From Comamonadaceae bacterium CG_4_10_14_3_um_filter_60_75 (GTDB taxonomy: Bacteria > Pseudomonadota > Gammaproteobacteria > Burkholderiales > Burkholderiaceae_C): a DNA stretch of 30,585 nucleotides. Below, in pieces: positions 1 through 7,761 of the stretch. Both the position numbers and the translations under genes were made by a program. The first letter of the stretch is position 1; each line of letters starts with the position of its first letter. The notes beneath the pieces were generated by a model. It saw nothing but the letters and a program-made list of their open reading frames with translations, searched no databases and was not told the DNA's origin. Where the stretch lies: positions 1 through 30,585 of the forward strand of contig PFKL01000064.1 in assembly GCA_002784245.1 (NCBI GenBank). The letters run 5' to 3'.

Positions 1-72
1 CGGCTGGCAGGAATTGAACCCACGACCCCTTGGTTCGTAGCCAAGTACTCTATCCAACTGAGCTACAGCCGC
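1..72 (-). tRNA. tRNA-Arg (anticodon ACG), 3' end cut by window edge
   Basis: Read on the minus strand, the 5' end GCGGCTG lies at 72 and the cloverleaf follows: D-arm GCTCAGTTGG, anticodon stem CTTGG/CCAAG around loop CTACGAA (anticodon ACG), and T-arm GGTTCAATTCC. The acceptor 3' strand runs off the left edge about one paired base before the discriminator, so the last pair and the CCA end are not visible. It sits 29 bases downstream of the CAT-anticodon tRNA and is probably in the same transcript. Confidence 0.93.
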
Positions 73-101
73 TGAGCGCCAGAGTATAGCAAGGTTTTTA
101 A

Positions 102-178
102 TGGTAGGGCGTCACAGACTTGAACTGTGGACCAAAGGATTATGAGTCCTCTGCTCTAACCAACTGAGCTAACGCCCC
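102..178 (-). tRNA. tRNA with CAT anticodon, probably tRNA-Ile2 (lysidine type)
   Basis: Minus-strand cloverleaf of 77 bases with an encoded CCA. The anticodon stem GAGGA/TCCTT encloses loop CTCATAA, so the anticodon is CAT (Met, initiator Met or Ile2). It does not have the three G:C pairs at the base of the anticodon stem that mark initiator tRNA. The AGGACTCATAATCCT core with TTGGTC and GTTCAAGTC resembles the E. coli Ile2 tRNAs, whose C34 is changed to lysidine by TilS, more than elongator Met tRNA as I remember it. The first acceptor pair is G1:U72, a wobble. An elongator tRNA-Met cannot be excluded by eye. Confidence 0.85.
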
Positions 179-191
179 AACCGAGCGAAGG

Positions 192-219
192 ATTGTAGGG
201 CTTACTTGCGGTGACTCAA
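192..219 (-). promoter_or_regulatory. Sigma70-type promoter for the two tRNA genes
   Basis: On the minus strand TTGAGT (214-219) and TACAAT (192-197) are separated by 16 bases. The predicted start is near 185, seven bases before the mature tRNA 5' end at 178. The promoter overlaps the stop codon and the last codons of hrcA, so the tRNA genes have their own promoter inside the end of the upstream gene. Confidence 0.55.
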
Positions 220-1206
220 TGCATTGCTGACCAGCTTGGACGTGATGTCAACGATCTGGATCATGCGGTCGTAGGCCATGCGCGTTGGCCCGACGACGCC
301 CAAGGTACCAACAATTTGGCCATCCACCTCATAAGGCGCGCTGACGATCGACAAATCCTCAAAAGGTACAACCTGGCTTTCGCCGCCGATGAAGATACGT
401 ACACCTTCTGCACGCCCGGTCACATCAAGCAAACGCATCAGTTGCGCCTTTTGCTCAAATAATTCAAAGGCGCGGCGCAAATGCCCCATGTCATGGGCAA
501 AGTCGCTCACTGACAAGAGGTTTTTTTCGCCAGAGATGACGACTTCGTCCTGCTTTTCAGCCAACACCTCGGAATTGGCCGCCACCGCTGCGTTCATCAG
601 GCTGGCAATTTCTGCACGCAACGAATCCACCTCGGTTTTCAGACGCTCACGCACCTGCTCGATGTCGAGCCCGACGTAATGGGTGTTCAAGAAATTGGCT
701 GCTTCAACCAGTTGCGGCTGTTCGTAGTCGACCTCGGTGAAGATCACCCGGTTTTGCACGTCGCCTTCGGGCGAAACAATGATCACCAGCACCCGGCGCT
801 CCGATAAACGCAAGAACTCAATGTGCCGAAAAATGGAGGTGTGCCGTGGCGCCACTACCACGCCGACAAACTGCGACAGGTTGGACAACAGGTTGGCCGC
901 GTTCGACAACACTTTTTGCGGTTGGTCATGTGCCAGCCTGTGCTCAGGAATCGCGCCGCGCTGCACCGTGAGCATGGTGTCGACAAACAGACGGTAGCCG
1001 CGCGCCGTCGGGATCCGCCCGGCCGATGTATGCGGGCTGACGATCAGCCCCAGGTCCTCCAGGTCAGACATCACATTGCGGATGGTGGCTGGCGAGAGTT
1101 CCAGCCCTGAGGCTTTGGACAACGTGCGCGAACCCACCGGCTGACCGTCGGCGATGTAGCGCTCAACCAGCGCCTTTAGCAACAACTTGGCACGTTCATC
1201 AAGCAT
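202..1206 (-). CDS. hrcA: Heat-inducible transcription repressor HrcA
   Basis: 334 residues, normal length for HrcA, the repressor that binds CIRCE inverted repeats upstream of groES/dnaK-type heat shock operons and is kept active by GroEL. The N-terminus is the winged-helix DNA-binding part (residues about 1-80, with the typical SPATIRNVMSDLEDLGL recognition region followed by SPHTSAGRIPT). A GAF-like dimerisation and regulatory domain follows, ending with VGPTRMAYDRMIQIVD. The start is fixed by the conserved N-terminus MLDERAKLLLKALVERY. It diverges from nadK with only 28 bases between start codons, an order typical of betaproteobacteria. No CIRCE element is visible in front of it, so autoregulation through CIRCE is not supported here. 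A -10-like TAAAAT ends six bases before the ATG and there is no Shine-Dalgarno sequence. Confidence 0.97.
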   Translation of the reverse strand: MLDERAKLLLKALVERYIADGQPVGSRTLSKASGLELSPATIRNVMSDLEDLGLIVSPHTSAGRIPTARGYRLFVDTMLTVQRGAIPEHRLAHDQPQKVLSNAANLLSNLSQFVGVVVAPRHTSIFRHIEFLRLSERRVLVIIVSPEGDVQNRVIFTEVDYEQPQLVEAANFLNTHYVGLDIEQVRERLKTEVDSLRAEIASLMNAAVAANSEVLAEKQDEVVISGEKNLLSVSDFAHDMGHLRRAFELFEQKAQLMRLLDVTGRAEGVRIFIGGESQVVPFEDLSIVSAPYEVDGQIVGTLGVVGPTRMAYDRMIQIVDITSKLVSNALSHRK

Positions 1207-1212
1207 CAGGCC

Positions 1213-1218
1213 ATTTTA
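1213..1218 (-). promoter_or_regulatory. -10-like hexamer of hrcA (possible leaderless start)
   Basis: TAAAAT on the minus strand ends six bases (GGCCTG) before the hrcA ATG. No purine-rich ribosome binding site precedes the start. The -35 region is poor (ATTTCA at 17-base spacing), so this is a weak promoter call supported mainly by the identical spacing seen at other genes in the window. Confidence 0.35.
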
Positions 1219-1219
1219 G

Positions 1220-1228
1220 TGATGTAAT
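1220..1228 (+). promoter_or_regulatory. Extended -10-like element of nadK (possible leaderless start)
   Basis: TGATGTAAT reads as an extended -10 (TGn followed by TGTAAT) and ends six bases before the nadK ATG at 1235. No Shine-Dalgarno sequence is present. It lies back to back with the hrcA -10-like hexamer, only four bases apart, so the two divergent promoters would interlock. Confidence 0.35.
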
Positions 1229-1234
1229 TTGCGC

Positions 1235-2137
1235 ATGAAATCCAAATTTCAACTTGTCGCGCTGATCGGCAAGTACCAGACTTTTTTCAGCAACGCGACT
1301 GTTGCCAGTTCACGCGAGGCACTGGGGGCGGTGGCTGATTTTCTGCACAGTCAGGGCTGCGACGTTGTGCTTGAACAAGACACCGCCCGAAACATGGGTT
1401 TGACAGGCTATACCCAGCTGTCAGTGGCACAAATCGGCGAGCAATGCGACCTTGGTCTGGTGGTGGGTGGTGACGGCACCATGCTGGGCATCGGTCGGCA
1501 AATGGCCGCCTATGGCGTGCCCTTGATCGGTATCAATCAGGGGCGCCTGGGTTTCATTACCGACGTGCCTTACCAGGGTTTTGCCGCCACCCTGGAGCCG
1601 ATGCTGCAAGGTGACTACGTTGAAGACCACCGCAGCCTGATGGATGCACGGGTGATGCGCAGCGGCGATTGTGTTTACACAGCCGCAGCAATGAACGACG
1701 TGGTGTTGAACCGCGGCGCCACATCGGGCATGGTCGAACTGCGCGTGGAAGTCGATGGCCACTTTGTCGCCAACCAGCGTGCCGACGGCTTGATCATTGC
1801 CACACCTACGGGCTCAACCGCCTACGCGCTGTCGGCCGGCGGTCCGCTGCTGCACCCATCGATTCCGGGTTGGGTGATGGTGCCGATTGCACCGCACACC
1901 TTGTCGAACCGGCCTATCGTGCTGGCCAATACCTCGCACATTGCCATTGAGCTGGTCGCGGGCCGCGACGCCAGCGCCAGTTTTGACATGCAGTCACTGG
2001 CCTCGCTGATGCATGGCGACCGGATCGAAGTGACACGTTCCCAGCACCACGTGCGCTTTTTGCACCCAAGGGGCTGGTCTTACTTTGATACCTTGCGTGA
2101 AAAATTGCACTGGAACGAAGGAGTAGCGCCACAGTGA
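1235..2137 (+). CDS. nadK: NAD kinase
   Basis: 300 residues. Phosphorylates NAD to NADP in the cytoplasm using ATP or polyphosphate. Visible family motifs are GGDGT (about residues 78-82, with the catalytic Asp), the NRGATSG region, and TPTGSTAYALSAGGPLL, followed by the typical PIAPHTLSNRPIV strand. An in-frame TTG lies two codons upstream, but the ATG at 1235 gives the usual N-terminus and sits six bases after a -10-like element. The stop overlaps the start of recN (GTGA), so the two are probably translationally coupled. Next to hrcA and recN this is the standard betaproteobacterial order (in E. coli the same pair sits by grpE). Confidence 0.97.
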   Translation: MKSKFQLVALIGKYQTFFSNATVASSREALGAVADFLHSQGCDVVLEQDTARNMGLTGYTQLSVAQIGEQCDLGLVVGGDGTMLGIGRQMAAYGVPLIGINQGRLGFITDVPYQGFAATLEPMLQGDYVEDHRSLMDARVMRSGDCVYTAAAMNDVVLNRGATSGMVELRVEVDGHFVANQRADGLIIATPTGSTAYALSAGGPLLHPSIPGWVMVPIAPHTLSNRPIVLANTSHIAIELVAGRDASASFDMQSLASLMHGDRIEVTRSQHHVRFLHPRGWSYFDTLREKLHWNEGVAPQ

Positions 2138-3786
2138 GCCTCAGACGCATCATCTTGCGCGACTTTGTTATCGTGCACGAACTCGAATTGGATTTGGCCG
2201 CAGGCTTTACCGTACTCACCGGCGAGACAGGTGCGGGAAAATCGATTTTGATCGACGCGTTGCAGTTGGCCACCGGCGGCCGGGCCGACGCAGACCTGAT
2301 CCGCGAAGGCGCGGCGCGCACTGACGTCAGCGCAGAGTTTGAAACAACCCCAAAGATCGTCGCTTGGCTCGACGATGCGGGCTTTGATTCCGGCGCTGAC
2401 CTGCTGCTGCGTCGCACCATTGATCAGCAAGGCAAGAGCCGCGCCTGGATCAACGGCAGCCCTGCAACCGCAACCCAATTGCGTTTTTTGGGTGAACAGT
2501 TGCTTGATATCCACGGTCAACACGCCTGGCAAAGCCTGACCCGCCCAGACGCGGTACGCGCACTGCTGGACGCCTACGCGAAGGTGTCGCCTGTGGCGGT
2601 GAGTGCCTGTTGGCACCACTGGCGGCAGGCGCAAGAACAGCTCAAACAAGCGCGCACTTCGCAGCAAAATCTGCAAAGCGAGCGCGAGCGCCTGAACTGG
2701 CAAATCGCCGAACTCGAAAAACTGGCGCCAGCGCTGGACGAGTGGTCCGTCCTCAACGCGGAACACACCCGCTTGTCGCACGCTCAATCGCTGCTGGACG
2801 CCGCAGCAACAGCGCTGGCAGCGCTGGAACAAGACGAGTCGAGCGCCAGCGCCCAACTCGGTTGCGCTGTTGACTTACTTCAAAAACAAGAGCATATTGA
2901 GCCAGTATTTAAAGGGCTAGCGAGTGTTTTGACATCAAGCTTGGCGCAATTGGAAGACGCTGCGCACAGTCTGCGCTCCTATCTGCGCAAAACCGAACTC
3001 GATCCCCAGCGCTTGCAAGCACTGGACGACCGTCTGGGTCTGTGGCTGTCGCTGGCCCGCCGCTACAAGCGTCAACCCGACGAACTATTCTCCCTGCTGG
3101 CAAGCTGGAAGCAGCAATTGCGGGCGCTGGACGCCGCCAGCGATCTCGACGCACTAGCGGCCAACGTGGCCACAGCCTGGCAGGCTTACGCAACCGAAGC
3201 TGCCAAATTGTCACGCGCACGTCGGTCTGCGGCGCCACACCTGGCCAAAACCATCACCGAGACGATGCAGGGGCTGGGGATGCCGGGTGGCCAGTTTCAG
3301 GTGCAGATCGCACCCACCGCCGAACCGATGCAGTTTGGCCTGGACGACGTCAGCTTTCTGGTGGCGGGGCACGTCGGCAGCACGCCGCGGCCGGTCAACA
3401 AAGTGGCCTCGGGCGGCGAACTCTCGCGGCTGGCACTGGCCATCGCGGTGACCACCAGCCAGTTGGGCACGGCGCAAACGCTGATCTTCGACGAAGTGGA
3501 CGCCGGCGTTGGCGGCGCCGTGGCCGAGACGGTGGGCCGACTCATGCGCCAACTGGGAGGCGACCGGCAAGTGCTGGCGGTCACCCACTTGCCGCAGGTG
3601 GCTGCCTGTGCCAATCAGCATTGGGTGGTGCGCAAGCAGCGCTCGGGTGAGGCCACTGTCAGCTCGGTTGCTGTGGTGCTTGGCGAGGAGCGCGTCAACG
3701 AACTGGCGCGCATGCTCGGTGGCGAACGCATCATGGCCAGCACGCTCACCCACGCGCGCGACCTGCTGCAAACACAGGCAAGTTGA
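2134..3786 (+). CDS. recN: DNA repair protein RecN (SMC-like ATPase)
   Basis: 550 residues, close to the usual length of about 553. RecN is an SMC-family ATPase that acts early in recombinational repair of double-strand breaks. Walker A is GETGAGKS (residues 30-37), the central part is coiled coil, and the C-terminal half carries the ABC signature SGGELSRLALA and Walker B LIFDEVDAGVGG. The GTG start overlaps the nadK stop by four bases and aligns with the family N-terminus SLRRIILRDFVIV. Within the coiled coil, about 2874-2934 is an AT-rich patch unlike the rest of the gene that aligns without gaps with two other patches in this window; it keeps the frame and encodes LLQKQEHIEPVFKGLASVLT. Confidence 0.97.
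   Translation: MSLRRIILRDFVIVHELELDLAAGFTVLTGETGAGKSILIDALQLATGGRADADLIREGAARTDVSAEFETTPKIVAWLDDAGFDSGADLLLRRTIDQQGKSRAWINGSPATATQLRFLGEQLLDIHGQHAWQSLTRPDAVRALLDAYAKVSPVAVSACWHHWRQAQEQLKQARTSQQNLQSERERLNWQIAELEKLAPALDEWSVLNAEHTRLSHAQSLLDAAATALAALEQDESSASAQLGCAVDLLQKQEHIEPVFKGLASVLTSSLAQLEDAAHSLRSYLRKTELDPQRLQALDDRLGLWLSLARRYKRQPDELFSLLASWKQQLRALDAASDLDALAANVATAWQAYATEAAKLSRARRSAAPHLAKTITETMQGLGMPGGQFQVQIAPTAEPMQFGLDDVSFLVAGHVGSTPRPVNKVASGGELSRLALAIAVTTSQLGTAQTLIFDEVDAGVGGAVAETVGRLMRQLGGDRQVLAVTHLPQVAACANQHWVVRKQRSGEATVSSVAVVLGEERVNELARMLGGERIMASTLTHARDLLQTQAS
2874..2934 (+). repeat. Short AT-rich dispersed element, copy inside recN
   Basis: About 60 bases of low GC inside a GC-rich gene. Aligned without gaps to the lolB copy (10384) and the M16-peptidase copy (minus strand from 18159), all three share GGGCT at positions 41-45, mixed A/T tracts in the first 40 bases and a T-rich end. 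Identity is modest. I recall similar GCTATxxAAA...GGGCT patches scattered through Comamonadaceae genomes, but this is from memory and was not searched. Confidence 0.4.
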
Positions 3787-3787
3787 C

Positions 3788-4678
3788 ATGGCCACCAGCA
3801 AACGCGATGTCCAAATTGTCTTGATCACCGGCATGTCTGGCTCGGGCAAGTCGGTGGCGCTGCACGCGCTGGAAGACCTTGGTTTTTATTGCGTCGACAA
3901 CCTGCCGCCCGAATTGCTGCTGCCGCTGGTCAAACTCGAGCGAGGCTTCTACACCAAGCGCCTGGCGATCGCCATCGACGTGCGCAGCGCCAGCTCGCTG
4001 CCATTGGTGCCGGAACAGCTGCAACAGCTCAAGGCCAAGGGCTACCAAGTCGATTCAATCTTTTTGGACGCCACCGCAGACACCTTGATCCGGCGCTTTT
4101 CTGAAACCCGGCGCCGCCATCCCTTGTCACAAGCCATTCAACTCGACGCGGCAAGCGACGAGCGCCACGCCTTGACCGAGGCGATCGCGCTCGAGCGCAA
4201 CCTGCTCAGTGACCTGCGCATACAGTCGCATGTGATTGATTCGAGCATGATCCGTCCAACGCAGCTGCAAAGTTACGTGAAAGCATTTATTGGCGCACCA
4301 GGCGAGCAGATGACGCTTGTTTTTGAGTCGTTTGCCTTCAAGCGCGGCCTGCCCAGCGACGCCGATTTTGTTTTTGACGTGCGCATGTTGCCCAACCCGC
4401 ATTACGAACCCGAGCTGCAGCCCCTGACCGGGCGCGACCAACCCGTGATTGATTTTTTGCAGCAACAGCCAGACGTTGAACGCATGCTGCAGCACATTCA
4501 AACTTTTTTGGATGAATGGTTGCAAGCGCTGTCGCAAAACCACCGCAGCTACGTGACGGTCGCCATTGGCTGCACCGGTGGCCAACACCGCTCGGTCTAT
4601 TTTGTCGAACAGCTCAGTCTGCGTTTCAAAAATCAGTGGTCTACGCTCAAACGCCATCGTGAAATTGACGGCAAATGA
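3788..4678 (+). CDS. rapZ: RapZ/YvcJ family nucleotide-binding protein
   Basis: 296 residues. Walker A is GMSGSGKS near residues 15-22, followed by ALEDLGFYCVDNLPPELLLPL, and the C-terminal domain has the family hallmark VAIGCTGGQHRSVYFVEQL. In enterobacteria RapZ is the adaptor that delivers the sRNA GlmZ to RNase E and so tunes GlmS and envelope precursor synthesis; the family also binds and hydrolyses nucleotides. In betaproteobacteria the RNA partner is not established, so only the family assignment is firm. The ATG at 3788 follows the recN stop by one base, so it probably belongs to the nadK-recN transcript. Its stop lies three bases from the convergent mutY stop. Confidence 0.93.
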   Translation: MATSKRDVQIVLITGMSGSGKSVALHALEDLGFYCVDNLPPELLLPLVKLERGFYTKRLAIAIDVRSASSLPLVPEQLQQLKAKGYQVDSIFLDATADTLIRRFSETRRRHPLSQAIQLDAASDERHALTEAIALERNLLSDLRIQSHVIDSSMIRPTQLQSYVKAFIGAPGEQMTLVFESFAFKRGLPSDADFVFDVRMLPNPHYEPELQPLTGRDQPVIDFLQQQPDVERMLQHIQTFLDEWLQALSQNHRSYVTVAIGCTGGQHRSVYFVEQLSLRFKNQWSTLKRHREIDGK

Positions 4679-4681
4679 CGC

Positions 4682-5746
4682 TTACCCACCCGCCGCGAGC
4701 AATTTCCTGATAGGTGCCGGCAACCCCTGCGTTGGCCATTGAGCGGCGTCAAACCATTGCCCCGTGCTGGTGAGCACCAAATGCCTGGGTACGACAACTT
4801 GTACCGGATGCAGGTACAAGTCCTTGTGCGTGAGCACGTGCTTGAAAGCAGGCAAATCTTGCGCCTGCCCGGCCAAGGTCTCTGGCAAAGTCGCCGCCAA
4901 CTCCTGCCGACTGGCATACAGGTCAAAGCAGTACAGACCGGCCCACACGCCGGGCGTCGGGCGCTGGCTGAGCCACACTGCACCGTCCTGCGTGCGTGCC
5001 CACAACAACCAGATCGACTCAGCGCTGCGCTTGAGCTTGCGCGACTTGACCGGAAAGTTTTCAGGGCAGGCCAACGCGACAGCGCGGCAGCGTGACTGCA
5101 GGGGGCAGAGCGAACAGAGCGGCTTTTTTGCCGTGCACACTGTCGCGCCCAGGTCCATCACCGCTTGGGTGTAGCGCGGCATGGCGCGCTGCAGATCACC
5201 CGTTGGCAGCAGCGCGGTTGCCTGTTGCCACAGGGCTCGCTCGTTGGCCGCCAACGCCAGGTCGCCGTCAAAACCCAGGTAGCGCGTCAGCACCCGTCTG
5301 ACATTACCATCAAGTATGGCTACCCGCTCGCCAAAACAGATCGAGGCCACCGCTGCCGCGGTTGACGCGCCGATGCCGGGCAGCGTCTGCAGCTGTGCTG
5401 CCGTCGACGGAAACTGTCCGTCATACGCGTTAACTACCTGCTGTGCGCAGCGGTGCAAATTGCGCGCGCGGCTGTAGTAGCCCAGCCCGCTCCACAAACC
5501 CAACACGTCGTCCAGCGGCGCTGCGGCCAAGGCACGAACGTCAGGGAAACGCAGCAAAAAACGCTCAAAGTAGGCACGCACAGTGGCAACCTGGGTCTGC
5601 TGCAGCATGATCTCCGAGAGCCACACGCGATAGGCGTCGCGCGTCCCCTGCCAAGGCAAATCATGGCGGCCGTGCTGCTGCTGCCAGCGTATCAGCGCGT
5701 GCGCAAACTTGGTGTGCGCTGTGCGCGTTGGCAAGCTACTGCTCAT
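4682..5746 (-). CDS. mutY: Adenine DNA glycosylase MutY
   Basis: 354 residues. Removes adenine mispaired with 8-oxoguanine. Residues about 12-225 form the HhH-GPD domain: catalytic Glu45 in SEIMLQQTQV, helix-hairpin-helix LPGIGASTA, and catalytic Asp146 in ILDGNVRRV. The [4Fe-4S] ligands are Cys204, Cys211, Cys214 and Cys220 (spacing 6-2-5). The C-terminal third is the Nudix-like domain that recognises 8-oxoG (LSQRPTPGVWAGLYCFD). I chose the ATG at 5746; an earlier in-frame start at 5761 would only add five residues. The ATG overlaps the end of the dynamin-like gene by 11 bases, and mutM lies upstream of that gene, suggesting one transcript mutM-GTPase-mutY. Confidence 0.96.
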   Translation of the reverse strand: MSSSLPTRTAHTKFAHALIRWQQQHGRHDLPWQGTRDAYRVWLSEIMLQQTQVATVRAYFERFLLRFPDVRALAAAPLDDVLGLWSGLGYYSRARNLHRCAQQVVNAYDGQFPSTAAQLQTLPGIGASTAAAVASICFGERVAILDGNVRRVLTRYLGFDGDLALAANERALWQQATALLPTGDLQRAMPRYTQAVMDLGATVCTAKKPLCSLCPLQSRCRAVALACPENFPVKSRKLKRSAESIWLLWARTQDGAVWLSQRPTPGVWAGLYCFDLYASRQELAATLPETLAGQAQDLPAFKHVLTHKDLYLHPVQVVVPRHLVLTSTGQWFDAAQWPTQGLPAPIRKLLAAGG

Positions 5747-7691
5747 CCAGCGCCAAACCAAAGCGCTCGGGTTTGGTCATCTGCATCAGTGAATCGGTCA
5801 ATTCAACCAATTTAAGCTCCACCTGATCGACTTCGGCACTGCGCAGGTTGACCTCGGCAATGCGCTCGTCGAGTCCGTTGGACGCGTCGGCGATGCGGTC
5901 GATGGCCTCGAGTCGCCTGACAAAGTTTTTACGGCGTTCGCGCAACTGCAAGTCCAGCTGGGCAGCGGCCGATTTGCTCCAGGCTTCAATGTCACTCAAA
6001 ACCGTTTCATTGACGTTGCGCAGACGGTTGGACAGTGCCCGCACCAAGCGATCGGCAAACTCAGGTTGCGCCAACCTGAAAGCGTTACCCAGGCCGAGGT
6101 ACTGCACGTGGCTGCGTTCGATCAAATTGAGATCAGCCAAATACGGGTCTATCAACGGCTCAGCGGGTACCTGCAGCGAAAAACCGTACTCGGTGTTGAG
6201 TTGCAAAAACATTGCCGCCAACATGGCATGGATTTCCATCCCCTTGACGTGCACTTGCTGCAAATTTGCACGCAAGCGTTCAAAGGTGTCGCCATACAAG
6301 CGCTTGATACCGACCTTGAAGCCCTTTTGCTTGAGCGCTGCAGACAGCTGCGCCATTTCGCCCTTGAGCGCGACCGAGCCCAGCAAAGCAAAGATTTCCC
6401 GCATCAGTTTCAGGTGGACCGATCGCACCGCATGAATCTTGACCCCAGCGGCATCAAAGTCGGCCTGCTCCTGCGCCACCCGCGAGCGCATGTTGCGGAT
6501 CACTGGGGAATTCTTGCCCTGCAAGCCCTTGAGCTCAAGCAACTGCTCCACCAGATCGCGACGGCGAATCTGAACAAAGCGCGCGGTCTCGGCGCGCAAG
6601 GCAGACACGCTGCGCGCCACTGCCGCCCCGAGAATTTTCTGTCGTCGGCCCATGATGTCACGGCTCAATGCGTCTTCCAAATCGGCCAGACAACTGCGTT
6701 TGAGCAATTCATCGTCTTGCGTGACTTTGGCAATCAACCCCTTTTGCGCCGAAACCGCCACCACCTGCTTCTCCGGGATGCGAAGAATGTTGGCCGAGTT
6801 GCGCCGCTGCCGCTCAATTTGTGCCTCGATTTCCTCCGTGCTGTCCAGCGCGTCCCACAAGGTGTCAATCTTGTTGAGCACGACCAGCCGGCTGGCCACG
6901 TCTTGTTCGTCTTCAACCAGATGTTCCTGCCAGATCGACAGGTCAGACTGGGTTACGCCAGTGTCAGCACCCAGGATGAAAACAACAGCTTGTGCTTGCG
7001 GAATCAAACTGACCGTGAGCTCGGGTTCGGCGCCAATCGCGTTAAGCCCCGGCGTATCCAGGATCACCAGCCCCTGTTTGAGCAACGGGTGAGCGATATT
7101 GATCAAGGCATGGCGCCATTTGGGGATATCAACCATGCCTTGGGCATCCTGCAACAGGCTTTGCTCGGAAGACTGTCTCTGCCAAAAACCCAAAGCGTGC
7201 GCCTCCTCCAGCGTCACGCGGCGGGTTTCTGCCACCTTGGAGAATGCCTCGGCAAGTTGCTTGGGGTTGTTGACCTCCAGGTCGGTACGCTCCCATTTTT
7301 CAGGCGCCATGCGCCACTCCATCAAGGACTGGGGTTTGAGTCGCGTTTCAATGGGTAACAAACGTAAACAGGGCGGAATTTCGGGGTCAAAACCCATCTC
7401 GGTCGGGCACATGGTGGTGCGTCCGGCGCTGGCGGGCATGATGCGGCGGCCGTAGCCAGCAAAAAAAATCGCGTTGATCAGCTCCGATTTCCCCCGAGAA
7501 AACTCGGCCACAAAAGCGACCATAACCTTGTCCGCACGCACTTGGGCCTGCAGGCGCTGCAGCCGATCCTCGACGGACGCATCGAGCAAATCCTGGTCTT
7601 TCAGCCACTGCGCCATGAGTTTGAGGCGCAGCGCAAATTCGCGCCGCCAGACGCCGTGCTGATCAAACTTTTCGTTGAATGAAGTTCCCAA
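5736..7691 (-). CDS. Dynamin-like large GTPase
   Basis: About 651 residues. The G domain has P-loop AEFSRGKS (62-69), switch threonines in SAGRTTMCPTE (89-98), DTPG (212-215) and NKID (273-276). A long helical region to residue 651 matches the stalk expected of dynamin-family proteins, and SFNEKF...FAGYGRR resembles the bacterial branch also containing E. coli CrfC (YjdA). No transmembrane segment is obvious. The usual first glycine of the P-loop is alanine. The start is uncertain: TTG at 7691 follows GGAGG by four bases and gives the N-terminus MGTSFNEKF; an upstream TTG at 7721 behind GAAGGG is also possible. It lies 70 bases after mutM and overlaps mutY by 11 bases. Its function is not known; the context hints at a link with DNA maintenance. 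Confidence 0.88.
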   Translation of the reverse strand: MGTSFNEKFDQHGVWRREFALRLKLMAQWLKDQDLLDASVEDRLQRLQAQVRADKVMVAFVAEFSRGKSELINAIFFAGYGRRIMPASAGRTTMCPTEMGFDPEIPPCLRLLPIETRLKPQSLMEWRMAPEKWERTDLEVNNPKQLAEAFSKVAETRRVTLEEAHALGFWQRQSSEQSLLQDAQGMVDIPKWRHALINIAHPLLKQGLVILDTPGLNAIGAEPELTVSLIPQAQAVVFILGADTGVTQSDLSIWQEHLVEDEQDVASRLVVLNKIDTLWDALDSTEEIEAQIERQRRNSANILRIPEKQVVAVSAQKGLIAKVTQDDELLKRSCLADLEDALSRDIMGRRQKILGAAVARSVSALRAETARFVQIRRRDLVEQLLELKGLQGKNSPVIRNMRSRVAQEQADFDAAGVKIHAVRSVHLKLMREIFALLGSVALKGEMAQLSAALKQKGFKVGIKRLYGDTFERLRANLQQVHVKGMEIHAMLAAMFLQLNTEYGFSLQVPAEPLIDPYLADLNLIERSHVQYLGLGNAFRLAQPEFADRLVRALSNRLRNVNETVLSDIEAWSKSAAAQLDLQLRERRKNFVRRLEAIDRIADASNGLDERIAEVNLRSAEVDQVELKLVELTDSLMQMTKPERFGLALDEQ

Positions 7692-7761
7692 TCTGCCTCC
7701 AAAACTAATAGCCGCGGCCAATATAGCACCCTTCGCGCGTGAAACCCGGCCTCAAGTCAGC

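Noticed and set aside
1207..1234. CIRCE operator in front of hrcA
   Set aside because: No TTAGCACTC-type arm or inverted repeat is present in the short divergent spacer.
3509..3787. N-terminal extension of RapZ back to 3509
   Set aside because: The extension overlaps the conserved C-terminus of recN in another frame; the family N-terminus begins just before the Walker A motif at 3788.
6066..7358. 430-residue open frame opposite the dynamin-like gene
   Set aside because: The minus-strand protein has all G motifs; the plus-strand frame shows only shadow composition rich in His, Gln and Arg.
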